A model generated the notes under the pieces. It did not search any database. It was not told where the DNA came from and worked only from the letters and a program-made list of their open reading frames with translations. A stretch of 64,000 nucleotides of DNA from Haliotis asinina (Eukaryota > Mollusca > Gastropoda > Lepetellida > Haliotidae), in assembly GCF_037392515.1 (NCBI RefSeq), contig NC_090295.1, positions 21,096,001 to 21,160,000 on the forward strand. Direction: 5' to 3'. This document shows, piece after piece, positions 20,911 through 30,609 of the stretch. Position numbers and translations under genes: made by a program. The stretch's first letter is position 1; every line of letters begins with the position of its first letter.

Positions 20911-21569
20911 TATCGAAGAAGCTCACTTGCCTAAGGTGTGAGAACATAGGTGGCTCTCTTCAATATAAGCGGTCGTGATGTTGCTAGAATATTAATGTCT
21001 CAGCGCATTACAAAGTTCTCCCTTCTCACTTTGAGTAAGCACAGGTGTGGCGAACCAATAATCCAGCGACTGGTTATCTGTGAGGCGCTCCCTCAGGGAA
21101 CACCTGTATCATGGGCATCCCTCACCAACGACCTCAATAGACTACATGGACATCGTATTCATATTATATGAAACGTCCACATGTGGATATCACGACACGG
21201 ATGTTGTTTCATTAGTTTAAACACAGGTAAGTCCAGAGATTATGATGACGATGAGGAGGATGAAGCCTAATGCCCTACCCCTACGTGTAAGAAAACTATT
21301 TGTAGTTGCTTTTGTTGATGGCTTTCTGATTTCTTCTTCTTTTTTTATTTTTTTATTTATTTATTTTTTTATTTATGATGCTGAATCAGAACCAAATGAA
21401 CCTGTCTGAAGATTGCAATCAAGTGAACAGCAAATGTCCATTTCGTTTTTCCAGTAACCACCGAAAGAATGTTGTATAATGCCGCACCCAGCAATCAGTG
21501 GTTCGGTGAAGCCCAACAATCACACCAGTGTATGCAAACAACGTCGCCACGAATGATTGTGTGTTTGTC
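20911..21569. other. No gene recognised
   Basis: Contains a T-rich/ATTT-rich tract at about 21333-21376. No supported exon. Confidence 0.4.
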
Positions 21570-21712
21570 TTTAAAGCAGCTTTAAGCAATATTCCAGCAA
21601 TATCACGACGTGGGACACCAGATATACACATCACACATTGTACCCATGCGGGGAATCGAATGGGTCTCCTGCTTGAGGAGCGAACGCTTCTACAATGAGT
21701 ACCACACCGCCC
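21570..21712 (-). mobile_element. SINE family A copy
   Basis: AAGCAGCTTTAAGCAATATT, CCAGCAATATCACGACGTGG, CACATTGTACCCATGCGGGG, AATCGAATGGGTCTCC, then GAGCGAACGCTTCTACAATG. Confidence 0.8.
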
Positions 21713-22245
21713 ACGCTATATCGAAACTGAAGATAATCATTCCACATTTTTCCTCGTTCTACGTCACTGTACTGGTTTAAAACAACGTTGTCGTTCGGAT
21801 AGTCTAGCCCGAACTTTACACAATAATTCCTCCACAAACGATTCTTTCATTGACGACACGTCGGAAACGTGAAAGTTTCTCTTACTTTGTTATCTCCCCT
21901 GGACCCACAACAAAATGGCGGTTCAACTGGTTATTCGTTATTCGGCGGTTCAACGTTATTCAGCGGTTGAACCATATTCGTAAGCACTCGGAGGTTGCGG
22001 AGAGGAACGAGTGGTGACGAATGTATGCACACTTTGACACCTAAAGTGTACTAGCAAGACAAATTTTTGCTAATACACATCCGTAGAACGCACATGTAGT
22101 ACCTTTGTTTGGAGGCCATTCGGGTACAAGCATTTTGTTTAAGACTATGTGGTGGACTTCCTCCATTAACCATGTGTAATGCCCACACAACGTGGCGTCA
22201 TAGTTTGGGCGAATCTTCGATCTATTTGATCGCGTAGTGGACAGT
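21713..22245. other. No gene recognised
   Basis: Contains a short direct repeat (AACGTTATTCAGCGGTTGAA near CGGTTCAACGTTATT, about 21945-21972). Nothing supports a gene. Confidence 0.4.
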
Positions 22246-22366
22246 AGAGCTTGAGTTTGTTGCAAACCAGAAGGGGCTTCACACATTGTGTCCACCTGGG
22301 GAATCGAACCCGGACCTTTAGCATGACGAGCGAACACCTAACCACAAAGTTACCCGACCGTCCCAG
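22246..22366 (-). mobile_element. SINE family A head
   Basis: GGGGCTTCACACATTGTGTC, CACCTGGGGAATCGAACCCG, GACCTTTAGCATGACGAGCG, AACACCTAACCACAAAGTTA. Confidence 0.78.
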
Positions 22367-22743
22367 TGGACAAAGTTGGCTCGATGAAGGGAAAAGTGGT
22401 TCAGTGATGGGTCCAGATGGACTGATTTGGGTAACACCGCTGCGTCAGTTTTTGTAGGACTACGCTTAACTTTTGTTAGATTGAGTTAAAACCGTCCCTT
22501 GCCCATTACAAACGGAGAATTTACAATGACTGAACTCAAAACTGCAGTGGTTCCATTTTGAAAGGATCTCAAATATGGATAACACTGACTAGTTGAAGAA
22601 AATGTGAACATTTAAGGTTGGGTCTGCTTGTGTTTTAAGAAAAATCACAACTTGGAACAAACAGGTTATGGCAATGACTGAGCAGTATTTTCATGCATGT
22701 TGCCTTTCAGGTGCAGGGAGATGATTATTTGCTTTGAATTTAA

Positions 22744-24795
22744 GAGGCCGGTCGTGCGAAATGTCAAGCAAGCTATGTTGGGGTTTACGAAATGTGAGTT
22801 AGATTCTTCAGGGGTTATGGAGCCGGTGGAGTAAACTGCCTAACGGGCTTTCTTGGGGGTTATGGAGCCGGTGGAGTGAAATGTCTGGGAGACTTTCATG
22901 GGGGTTATGGAGCCGGTGGAGTGAAATATCTTGCAGGCGTTCTTGGGGGTTATGGAGCCGGTGGAGTGAAATATCTTGCAAGACTTTCTTAGGGGTTATG
23001 GGGCCGGTGGAGTGAAATGTCTTGCAAGACATTCTTCGGGGTTATGGAGTCGATGGAGTGAATTGTCTAGCAGACTTTCTTGGGGGTTATGGATCCAGTG
23101 GAGTGAAATGTCTTGCAGGCGTTCTTGGAGGTTATAGAGCCGGTGGAGTGAAACGTCTTGCAGTCTTTCTTGGAGGTTATAGAGCCGGTGGAGTGAAATG
23201 TCTTGCAGACTTTATTGGGGGTTATGGAGCCGGTGGAGTGAAATGTCTTGCAGGCTTTCTTGGGGTTATGGGCCATTGAAATGAAATGTCTTGCAGGTTT
23301 TCTTGGAGTTACGGAGCCGGTGGAGTGAAATGTCTTGCAGACTTTATTGGAGGTTATGGAGCCGGTGGAGTGAAATGTCTTGCAGGCTTTCTTGGGGTTA
23401 TGGGCCATTGAAATGAAATGTCTTGCAGGTTTTCTTGGAGTTACGGATCCAGTGGAGTGAAATGTCTTGCAGACTTTCTTGGGGGTTATGGAGCCGGTGG
23501 AGTTAAATGTCTTGCAGTCTTTCTTGGGGGTTATGGAGCCGGTGGAGTGAAATATCTTGCAGACTTTCTTGGGGGTTATGGAGCCGGTGGAGTGAAATGT
23601 CTTGCAGGCTTTCTTGGGGGTTATGGATCCAGTGGAGTGAACTATCTTGCAAGACTTTCTTGGGGGTTATGGAGCCGGTGGAGTGAACTATCTTGCAGAC
23701 TTTCTTGGGGGTTATGGGGCCGGTGGAGTGAAATGTCTTGCAGACTTTCTTGGGGGTTATGGAGCCAGTGGAGTGAAATGTCTTGCAGGCTTTCTTGGGG
23801 GTTATGGATCCAGTGGAGTGAAATATCTTGCAAGACTTTCTTGGGGGTTATGGGGCCGGTGGAGTGAAATATCTTGCAGACTTTATTGGGGGTTATGGAG
23901 CCGGTGGAGTGAAATGTCTTGCAGGTTTTCTTGGGGTTATGGGCCATTGGAATGAAATGTCTTGCAGGTTTTCTTGGGGTTATGGGGCCGGTGGAGTGAA
24001 ATGTCTTGCAGACTTTATTGGGGGTTATGGAGCCGGTGGAGTGAAATGTCTTGCAGGCTTTCTTGGGGTTATGGGCCATTGAAATGAAATGTCTTGCAGG
24101 TTTTCTTGGAGTTACGGAGCCGGTGGAGTGAAATGTCTTGCAGACTTTATTGGAGGTTATGGAGCCGGTGGAGTGAAATGTCTTGCAGGCTTTCTTGGGG
24201 TTATGGGCCATTGAAATGAAATGTCTTGCAGGTTTTCTTGGAGTTACGGATCCAGTGGAGTGAAATGTCTTGCAGACTTTCTTGGGGGTTATGGAGCCGG
24301 TGGAGTGAAATATCTTGCAGACTTTCTTGGGGGTTATGGAGCCGGTGGAGTGAAATGTCTTGCAGGCTTTCTTGGGGGTTATGGATCCAGTGGAGTGAAC
24401 TATCTTGCAAGACTTTCTTGGGGGTTATGGAGCCGGTGGAGTGAACTATCTTGCAGACTTTCTTGGGGGTTATGGGGCCGGTGGAGTGAAATGTCTTGCA
24501 GACTTTCTTGGGGGTTATGGAGCCAGTGGAGTGAAATGTCTTGCAGGCTTTCTTGGGGGTTATGGATCCAGTGGAGTGAAATATCTTGCAAGACTTTCTT
24601 GGGGGTTATGGGGCCGGTGGAGTGAAATGTCTTGCAGACTTTATTGGGGGTTATGGAGCCGGTGGAGTGAAATGTCTTGCAGGTTTTCTTGGGGTTATGG
24701 GCCATTGGAATGAAATGTCTTGCAGCCTTTTAGGTTCTTGGGGGAGCTGGTGGAGGAAACTGTCTTGTGGGTTATGGAACTGGAGTAAATGATGG
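22744..24795. repeat. G-rich minisatellite, 45-bp unit, about 44 copies
   Basis: The unit is TTATGGAGCCGGTGGAGTGA then AATGTCTTGCAGACTTTCTT and GGGGG. Most units are 45 bp (15 codons); some are 44 or 46. Translated blocks read GGYGAGGVKCLAGFL repeatedly, but the frame is broken by odd-length units and by a TGA-containing variant (ATGGGCCATTGAAATGAAAT), so the whole is not one coding exon. There is also a higher-order structure: the stretch from 23418 recurs from 24221, about 760-800 bp later, with one unit lost. Edges are diverged: the first units (22744-22810) and last units (24715-24795) are the most different. Confidence 0.92.
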
Positions 24796-25649
24796 AACTT
24801 GCTATTTTAAAGTGATGACACATTTATCATGACCATAAACGTCCCATACTTCCGATAAACGCACGGACACTGAACAATTATTACAACAGTCTAAACCCGT
24901 TCAGATTCGCGTCAGAAATGCCCTTCAACAACAGTGATACTACGGCTGAGTTTGGTATAAAGCAGCATACAAACACGTTTACTTCATAAGTACAGCTGTC
25001 ACAGCACACGTTACCATGATGGAGTATAGGACATGGTATCTTCAAAGCTTTCACAATGTCCAGCAGGAACGCACCTAAAGTCGCTCGGGTAGCAACCCGG
25101 AATTATAGTGCTGTCGTGCTGTCGGATATGTTGTTAATACGCGAGAGTCTGAAATGTCTGTTAAAATAACTTCGGCCTAACTACAGTTCCAGTGGCAGGG
25201 AGTTGAGAAACGTAGAAAAGAGGACTGTAATGAGGAGAGATTAGAGCAGAAATGAGCAATGTGGATTTTTTCGAATTAAATTATAAAAGTGACCATAACT
25301 TAATGCAAATTAGTGTGCGATGATATTTCATTACAAAGGACACTTTTAAAATGCCCATGTTGAAATTAAACTTATACTTGAAATTTAGCTTCATTTAAAG
25401 GAAAGCTGACGTAAAGAAATGAAAACTTTAACACTGAAACAATGAAGGATGTAGTCTCACCATCATTATCATAAGAAACAGGTAGGGGGGTGGTCTCAAA
25501 GGCAAAACAAGGAGAAGTGTCGCAGAGGGTGGCTTGGGTGGTTCTGTCTGGGGGATTGGGATATCAGCTAAAATAAGATAATCCTTTAGGGGAATTAAAC
25601 TAGAGAATCAGTCAAAGCAAGTTACACGTAATACCCAGTCCTCGCGATC
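24796..25649. other. Gene-free stretch with a promoter-like site
   Basis: At about 24954-24962 GGTATAAAGCAGC resembles a TATA box and is followed 55 nt later by ACCATGATGG (ATG 25017). The frame ends after 20 codons without a signal peptide or a good donor, so no gene is called. Confidence 0.35.
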
Positions 25650-25722
25650 TTCGGTCTGCCATATAGCTGGAATATTGCTGAGTGCGGCGTAAAACTAAAC
25701 TAACTCACTCACTCACTCACTC
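25650..25722 (+). mobile_element. SINE family B 3' end
   Basis: TCTGCCATATAGCTGGAATA, TTGCTGAGTGCGGCGTAAAA, CTAAACTAACTCACTCACTC. A clean copy of the core and tail shared by families A and B. Confidence 0.85.
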
Positions 25723-26011
25723 GATCTTCGGTTGGTATTGTCATCTATACATTTGAGACATTTAACATGATGGCTGATTTTAAGCTTTTCAATGTGTATC
25801 ACACTTTTACATACCTCAGCATAAACGTTATGAAATATAGACACGTAAGAAGTAAATCAACAGATCAGTCACAGTCAACACACATGAAAAAGGCATAACA
25901 CATCTTTGAGATGACCCCTTGTGTCTAGAGACAGCACATGCATTTCATTCATGCCAGGGGAGTCGACGTTCCGTCGTCATACCTGGCTGAGCGACTGTAT
26001 TGCCATATATA

Positions 26012-26243
26012 CTGCTTGACAAGTGTTAGATGAGCCAGCGCAGTGCACGCGTTTGTGACAAGCAGGCGGGCCAAGTAATCTGGACGAATACACTTGCTTG
26101 TTAAAGGTGGATTGAACTTTTCAATATTTAGGCAACAACCCGTTTCAATGTTGTTTCAAAGGGAATGTTTTAGAGGGCATTCCCATATCTGCAAACTTGG
26201 CGTCATTTGTCAGGTCTTGACTCATCTAATGCTTGTCAAGCAG
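26012..26243. mobile_element. MITE with 26-bp terminal inverted repeats and TA flanks
   Basis: The left end CTGCTTGACAAGTGTTAGAT then GAGCCA and the right end TGACTCATCTAATGCTTGTC then AAGCAG are inverted repeats with about 3 mismatches in 26. Both ends are flanked by TA (26010-26011 and 26244-26245), as expected for the TA target duplication of Tc1/mariner-type elements. The 232-bp interior has no coding capacity, so it would need a transposase from elsewhere. Confidence 0.7.
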
Positions 26244-26245
26244 TA

Positions 26246-26502
26246 GTCTGATCTATTGCTTTCAGCATCTATTCATATTTTGCCCGATTTTACGAGTAAA
26301 CCTGCTGAATATCCATCCTATTAGGCATCCCACGGACCGCCCAGATAGGCTGATGTAGGTTATTTCGACATATTATACTTGCAACCGTGTAAATTTTAGG
26401 GAAACTGAGTAACAGAGGTTTTTTCAGCGACAGTTCTTACGAAAACGACCCTTCTTTTACATCTGATCCCAACATCAGATCAGTTGCACTCAATAATATT
26501 AA
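26246..26502. other. No feature recognised
   Basis: Short gap between the MITE and the next SINE; nothing seen. Confidence 0.4.
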
Positions 26503-26693
26503 AGCTATACGACTGCAGTCTGTAAATAATCGAGACTTGGCCGAACGAAGGAGTCATCAACTGCTGGAACAACGACCTACGCATTTAAAATTCGATTACA
26601 TGTGTCAACCAAGTCACCTTGTCTCACCAAATGATCCTCTTAGTCGCATCTTACGGCGACAAAATTCCAACCCGAGTCTTCGCGATTTCGGGT
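26503..26693 (-). mobile_element. SINE family B, diverged
   Basis: CAGTCTGTAAATAATCGAGA, GGAGTCATCAACTGCTGGAA, CAACGACCTACGCATTTAAA, ATGTGTCAACCAAGTCACC, then CTTAGTCGCATCTTACGGCG and a head-like CCCGAGTCTTCGCG. Confidence 0.65.
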
Positions 26694-26876
26694 GAGTTAA
26701 GATCATGTAAAATGCGGTTTAATACTAGTTTCAATATTAATAAAGAACGATGTGCAAATATGAGTGCACTTAAACTTATGCAGAATTTGGCCAGTTATAC
26801 ATAGCTTGCCGGTTTCCTCACTGGAAAACGGTTACTTCCATCGTTTATTCTCTTGTGGATAGACGAATCCGTGAAG

Positions 26877-26913
26877 ATGCAGTTCTATAAAATAACACTC
26901 GTTGTGGCATTGG
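26877..26913 (+). pseudogene. Edge unit: exon 1 only of the Gly-rich gene
   Basis: ATG 26877 encodes MQFYKITLVVAL (two changes from the usual exon 1) and keeps an intact donor (GGGTAAGTT). After about 110 nt of intron the sequence jumps at GTGAC to the spacer phrase ATGTAGATGACTATTTGACC. It jumps again at GGATCA to AATCAAGGTCTGTTACAATC, and then runs into the promoter of gene 1. Exon 2 and most of the spacer are therefore missing: the unit is 752 bp, start to start. The upstream TATA region does not match the other units. The exon is still in phase with exon 2 of gene 1, so read-through splicing to it is conceivable. Confidence 0.75.
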
Positions 26914-27553
26914 GTAAGTTTAACCTTTCAACATAGCTCTTTGGGTATTGCAAACGCTCACTGAGAAGTTCACCCCTTCTTTCATTTCCTAGCATATGTT
27001 CTACAAAAATGTGACTTAAAAAGTGACATGTAGATGACTATTTGACCTGCTTTCAGCCTCTCGCTACCTTCTATCCCTACACTCTTAATATCAATCTAAA
27101 CTTCTTATGTTTAAAAGGATGTTGGATCAATCAAGGTCTGTTACAATCATCGCAAGTCAGGAAACCATTCCACTGCACTACGAGACTTACAGCAACCTGA
27201 TATTTACATGTATGTATTCTTCTTGCATTTTATAGATTTCACTCCATTCACTTTTTGTGTATGCTATATTTACTTTCAAGTCATTGGATGAGTCAGTGTA
27301 ACCCAGCTTTTCATCCAGCAGAGAAACAGCCAAGGGGCGTCTGTTTGCCTTACTAATGCACAGTATGTGTCTGATAGCTAAGCAGGAAAACGTAAATAAT
27401 AAAGAATGAATATATCCAGTGTCAAGGTGATATTACATAACATGCTGGTAGTTCACAAATAAATGGTTAGGAAAAACTCAAAATGGAATTTCTTTTCTTT
27501 CGTTCTCAATTGAGGCTATTTCGATTCACTGTCTTCATTTCCTTCTCCATTTG

Positions 27554-27561
27554 TATAAAAG
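27554..27561 (+). promoter_or_regulatory. TATA box of gene 1
   Basis: TATAAAAG, exactly 75 nt before the ATG. The same distance holds in every complete unit. The 5' UTR (about 45 nt, CATCGTTTATTCTATTGTGG onward) is conserved across units. Confidence 0.85.
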
Positions 27562-27628
27562 GCCCTGTGTGCTTGCAAAACGGTCATTTACATCGTTTAT
27601 TCTATTGTGGATAGACGTATCCATAAAG

Positions 27629-28193
27629 ATGCAGGTCTATAAAATAGCACTGGTTGTGGCATTGGGTAAGTTTAACCTTTCATTATGGCTGTTTCGGTAT
27701 TGCAAAAACGCTGACTGAGAAGTTCACCCCTTCTTTCATTTCATAGCATATGTTCTACAACGATGTGACTTAAAGAGCTAAGAAAGTGTTCTTAGCAGCA
27801 CTTTAATGTTGAAAACGATATTTTAGGGATGTTTTTTACAGATGGTTAACAACTGATGTGTGCTTCTTCATTTCCTTTCCAGTGTTCACAGCCTTCTTTG
27901 GCTCTGCCTATGGTGGCCACGGAGGTGGTGGTGGCAAAGGAGGTGGAGGGGGGCATGGAGGTGGCGGCAAAGGCGGTGGTGGCAAAGGAGGTGGCGGCAA
28001 GGGAGGCGGTGGCAAAGGAGGTGGTGGCCATGGAGGAGGTGGTGGAAAAGGAGGCGGTGGCCATGGAGGAGGTGGTGGAAAAGGAGGCGGTGGCCATGGA
28101 GGAGGTGGTGGAAAAGGAGGCGGTGGCAAAGGAGGTGGCGGCCATGGAGGAGGTGGAAAGGGCGGTGGTGGAGGTGGCGGCCACCATGGTTAA
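27629..28193 (+). CDS. Gly-rich secreted protein, gene 1 (115 aa)
   Basis: Exon 1 is 27629-27665 and exon 2 is 27883-28193, with a 217-nt GT-AG intron in phase 1 (donor G/GTAAGTTT, acceptor TTTCCTTTCCAG). The spliced product begins MQVYKIALVVAL then VFTAFFGSAYG, a clear signal peptide with cleavage likely after SA or AYG. The mature part, about 92-94 residues, is only Gly, Lys and His: GGGGK, GGGGH and GGGGGK blocks (10 Lys, 8 His), ending GGGGGGGHHG. It has no Cys or aromatic residue beyond the Tyr at the cleavage site. Such proteins are usually secreted extracellular components such as shell matrix, mucus or adhesive; a glycine-rich antimicrobial peptide is an alternative. This copy differs from the others by Val3 and by TCAAGTGCC after the stop. 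Confidence 0.88.
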
Positions 28194-28305
28194 GCTCAAG
28201 TGCCTCTGCACATTTCTGTCAAATGCTGGACATCTGGTGTCATCATGGTCATATGTTCATTAACTACACCGTCCTATACAATGTCAGCTTTAAGAAATCT
28301 GGTCA

Positions 28306-28311
28306 AATAAA
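28306..28311 (+). terminator. Poly(A) signal of gene 1
   Basis: AATAAA in GGTCAAATAAACTCAC, 113 nt after the stop codon. The later genes checked have it at the same offset. Confidence 0.8.
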
Positions 28312-29969
28312 CTCACAAAAACAATGTCCTTTCCACTTTGTACTTACTTATTGCTTCCTTGCAAATTTCAAGAAGAAACATGTATGTCCTCCCTGATAAG
28401 AGACGTACATAACAATCAGAAAGAAGGAAGCCCATATTCTGTAAATCAGAGACACAGACATACCAAGCGCATACCTTTTCATGCCAGTTTCAACATGCTA
28501 CTTTTAACATCGAATCCTCATAGAAAAACGCAAGTCATTACTGCCAATGATTCACTTCTTGACTGTATTGTCGGAAAGTACAGGCATGGTCTGTATCATT
28601 GTCCATTGGGGACATTAAGACGAGGCTCGAATGAAAGGGAGTGAAACCAAGTACATCAGTTCCAGCTCCACACATTCGGCAGGCTGCCGCAAAACACATT
28701 CATAGTAACATGTGAACACATTTCACTTTCAAGCTTTTTCAAATGGTTTGTCCTCATTGTGTACGTGAAGAAAAACAGAGCATGTCCCCTCAACTACATT
28801 TGCCTCAATATCAAATGAACTGATTACTGTACACAATAGTCCCCAAACATGTCAGGTCTACATTCTTTATGGCCACGTGTAGACCTTTCTGTGCCTTAGA
28901 AAGCCTGAAACTTTAGAGAAATACATCATCATTAAGGTAGCAGCATACCATGACTAACACCATTTACTTCACATCTGTCCATAGCCGTTACATGACAGTC
29001 AGTGCCTTAATTACATTCTTCAACTATCTGCTAGGCACAATAGTATGCCATTTAGAGCTCATTCTTAAATACAATCACATTAAGTTTACTCTTTACACAT
29101 TGAAATGAGGATAGCATGCCACGTCTACGTTTTCTAACACTAGCATATACTAGTCTTGATACACGATATCAGTCATGTGGAGAGAGCTCATAGAGATCAA
29201 TTGAACATTCAGACTACAAACGTTGAACTGATTGTTCTGTTTTCCCTTAAATGTTTGGAGCAACATGATGTATATGTGTGACATGTAGATGACTATTTGA
29301 CCTGCTTTCAGCCTCTCGCTACCTTCTATCCCTACACTCTTAATATCAATCTAAACTTCTTATGTTTAAAAGGATGTTGGATCATACCTGTGTCCATTAT
29401 TCAATAGATCGTACTAAAGGTTTATGTTTGGTGCCACTAGCAGCAAATTTGGCAATGGAGCCATGTAGCATTTGCTTTTAATTCCATAAGGAGTGGTACG
29501 TTTTCATCATATGAAATCTTGCAGTACCTATCTTTGCCCACTTCAATCAAGGTTTGTTACAATCATCGCAAGTCAGGGAACCATTCCACTGCACTACGAG
29601 ACTTACAGCAACCTGATATTTACATGTATGTATTCTTCTTGCATTTTATAGATTTCACTCCATTCACTTTTTGTGTATGCTATATTTACTTTCAAGTCAT
29701 TGGATGAGTCAGTGTAACCCAGCTTTTCATCCAGCAGAGAAACAGCCAAGGGGCGCCTGTCTGCCTTACTAATGCACAGTATGTGTCTGATGGCTAAGCA
29801 GGAAAACGTAAATAATAAAGAATGAATATATCCAGTGTCAAGGTGATATTACATAACATGCTGGTAGTTCACAAATAAATGGTTAGGAAAAACTCAAAAT
29901 GGAATTTCTTTTCTTTCTTTCTCAATTGAGGCTATTTCGATTCACTGTCTTCATTTCCTTCTCCATTTG
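28312..29969 (+). other. Spacer of unit 1
   Basis: About 1.66 kb between the poly(A) signal and the next TATA box; the same sequence recurs in all units. It carries a 106-codon open frame (28324-28644, MSFPLCTYLLLPCKFQ...) preserved in every spacer with a few replacements. It lies past the poly(A) signal and has no promoter of its own. The CTTTTCTTTCTTTCTCAATT tract just before the TATA box is conserved and may be a promoter element. Confidence 0.7.
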
Positions 29970-30044
29970 TATAAAAGGCCATGTGTGCTTGCAAAACGGT
30001 CATTCACATCGTTTATTCTATTGTGGATAGACGTATCCGTGAAG

Positions 30045-30609
30045 ATGCAGCTCTATAAAATAGCACTGGTTGTGGCATTGGGTAAGTTTAACCTTTCATT
30101 ATAGCTGTTTGGGTATTGCAAAAACGCTGACTGAGAAGTTCACCCCTTCTTTCATTTCCTAGCATATGTTCTACAACGATGTGACTTAAAGAGCTAAGAA
30201 AGTGTTCTTAGCAGCACTTTAATGTTGAAAACGATATTTTAGGAATGATCTTTACAGATGATTAACAACTGATGTGTGCTTCTTCATTTCCTTTCCAGTG
30301 TTCACAGCCTTCTTTGGCTCTGCCTATGGTGGCCACGGAGGTGGTGGTGGCAAAGGAGGTGGAGGGGGGCATGGAGGTGGCGGCAAAGGCGGTGGTGGCA
30401 AAGGAGGTGGCGGCAAGGGAGGCGGTGGCAAAGGAGGTGGTGGCCATGGAGGAGGTGGTGGAAAAGGAGGCGGTGGCCATGGAGGAGGTGGTGGAAAAGG
30501 AGGCGGTGGCCATGGAGGAGGTGGTGGAAAAGGAGGCGGTGGCAAAGGAGGTGGCGGCCATGGAGGAGGTGGAAAGGGCGGTGGTGGAGGTGGCGGCCAC
30601 CATGGTTAA
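30045..30609 (+). CDS. Gly-rich secreted protein, gene 2 (115 aa)
   Basis: Exons 30045-30081 and 30299-30609; TATA 29970-29977; AATAAA 30722-30727. Exon 1 is the standard MQLYKIALVVAL. It is the first copy with the TAAGTTCAACTGG 3' UTR start that marks genes 2-6. Confidence 0.88.

Noticed and set aside
22808-24410. Minus-strand frames with repeated CKTFHSTGSITP
   Set aside because: They are the other strand of the 45-bp minisatellite and are broken in the same way.
26619-26804. 61-codon plus-strand frame
   Set aside because: Its first half is a SINE family B copy read in the wrong direction, and it has no other support.
27908-28129. Antisense Pro-rich frame (PPPPFPPPPPWPP type) in each exon 2
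   Set aside because: It is the reverse of the Gly codon repeat, with no antisense promoter, splice site or poly(A) signal.
29519-29707. 62- or 69-codon frame MQYLSLPTSIKVCYNH... in each spacer
   Set aside because: It starts at a non-ATG codon in several units, has no signals around it, and its conservation equals that of the surrounding spacer.
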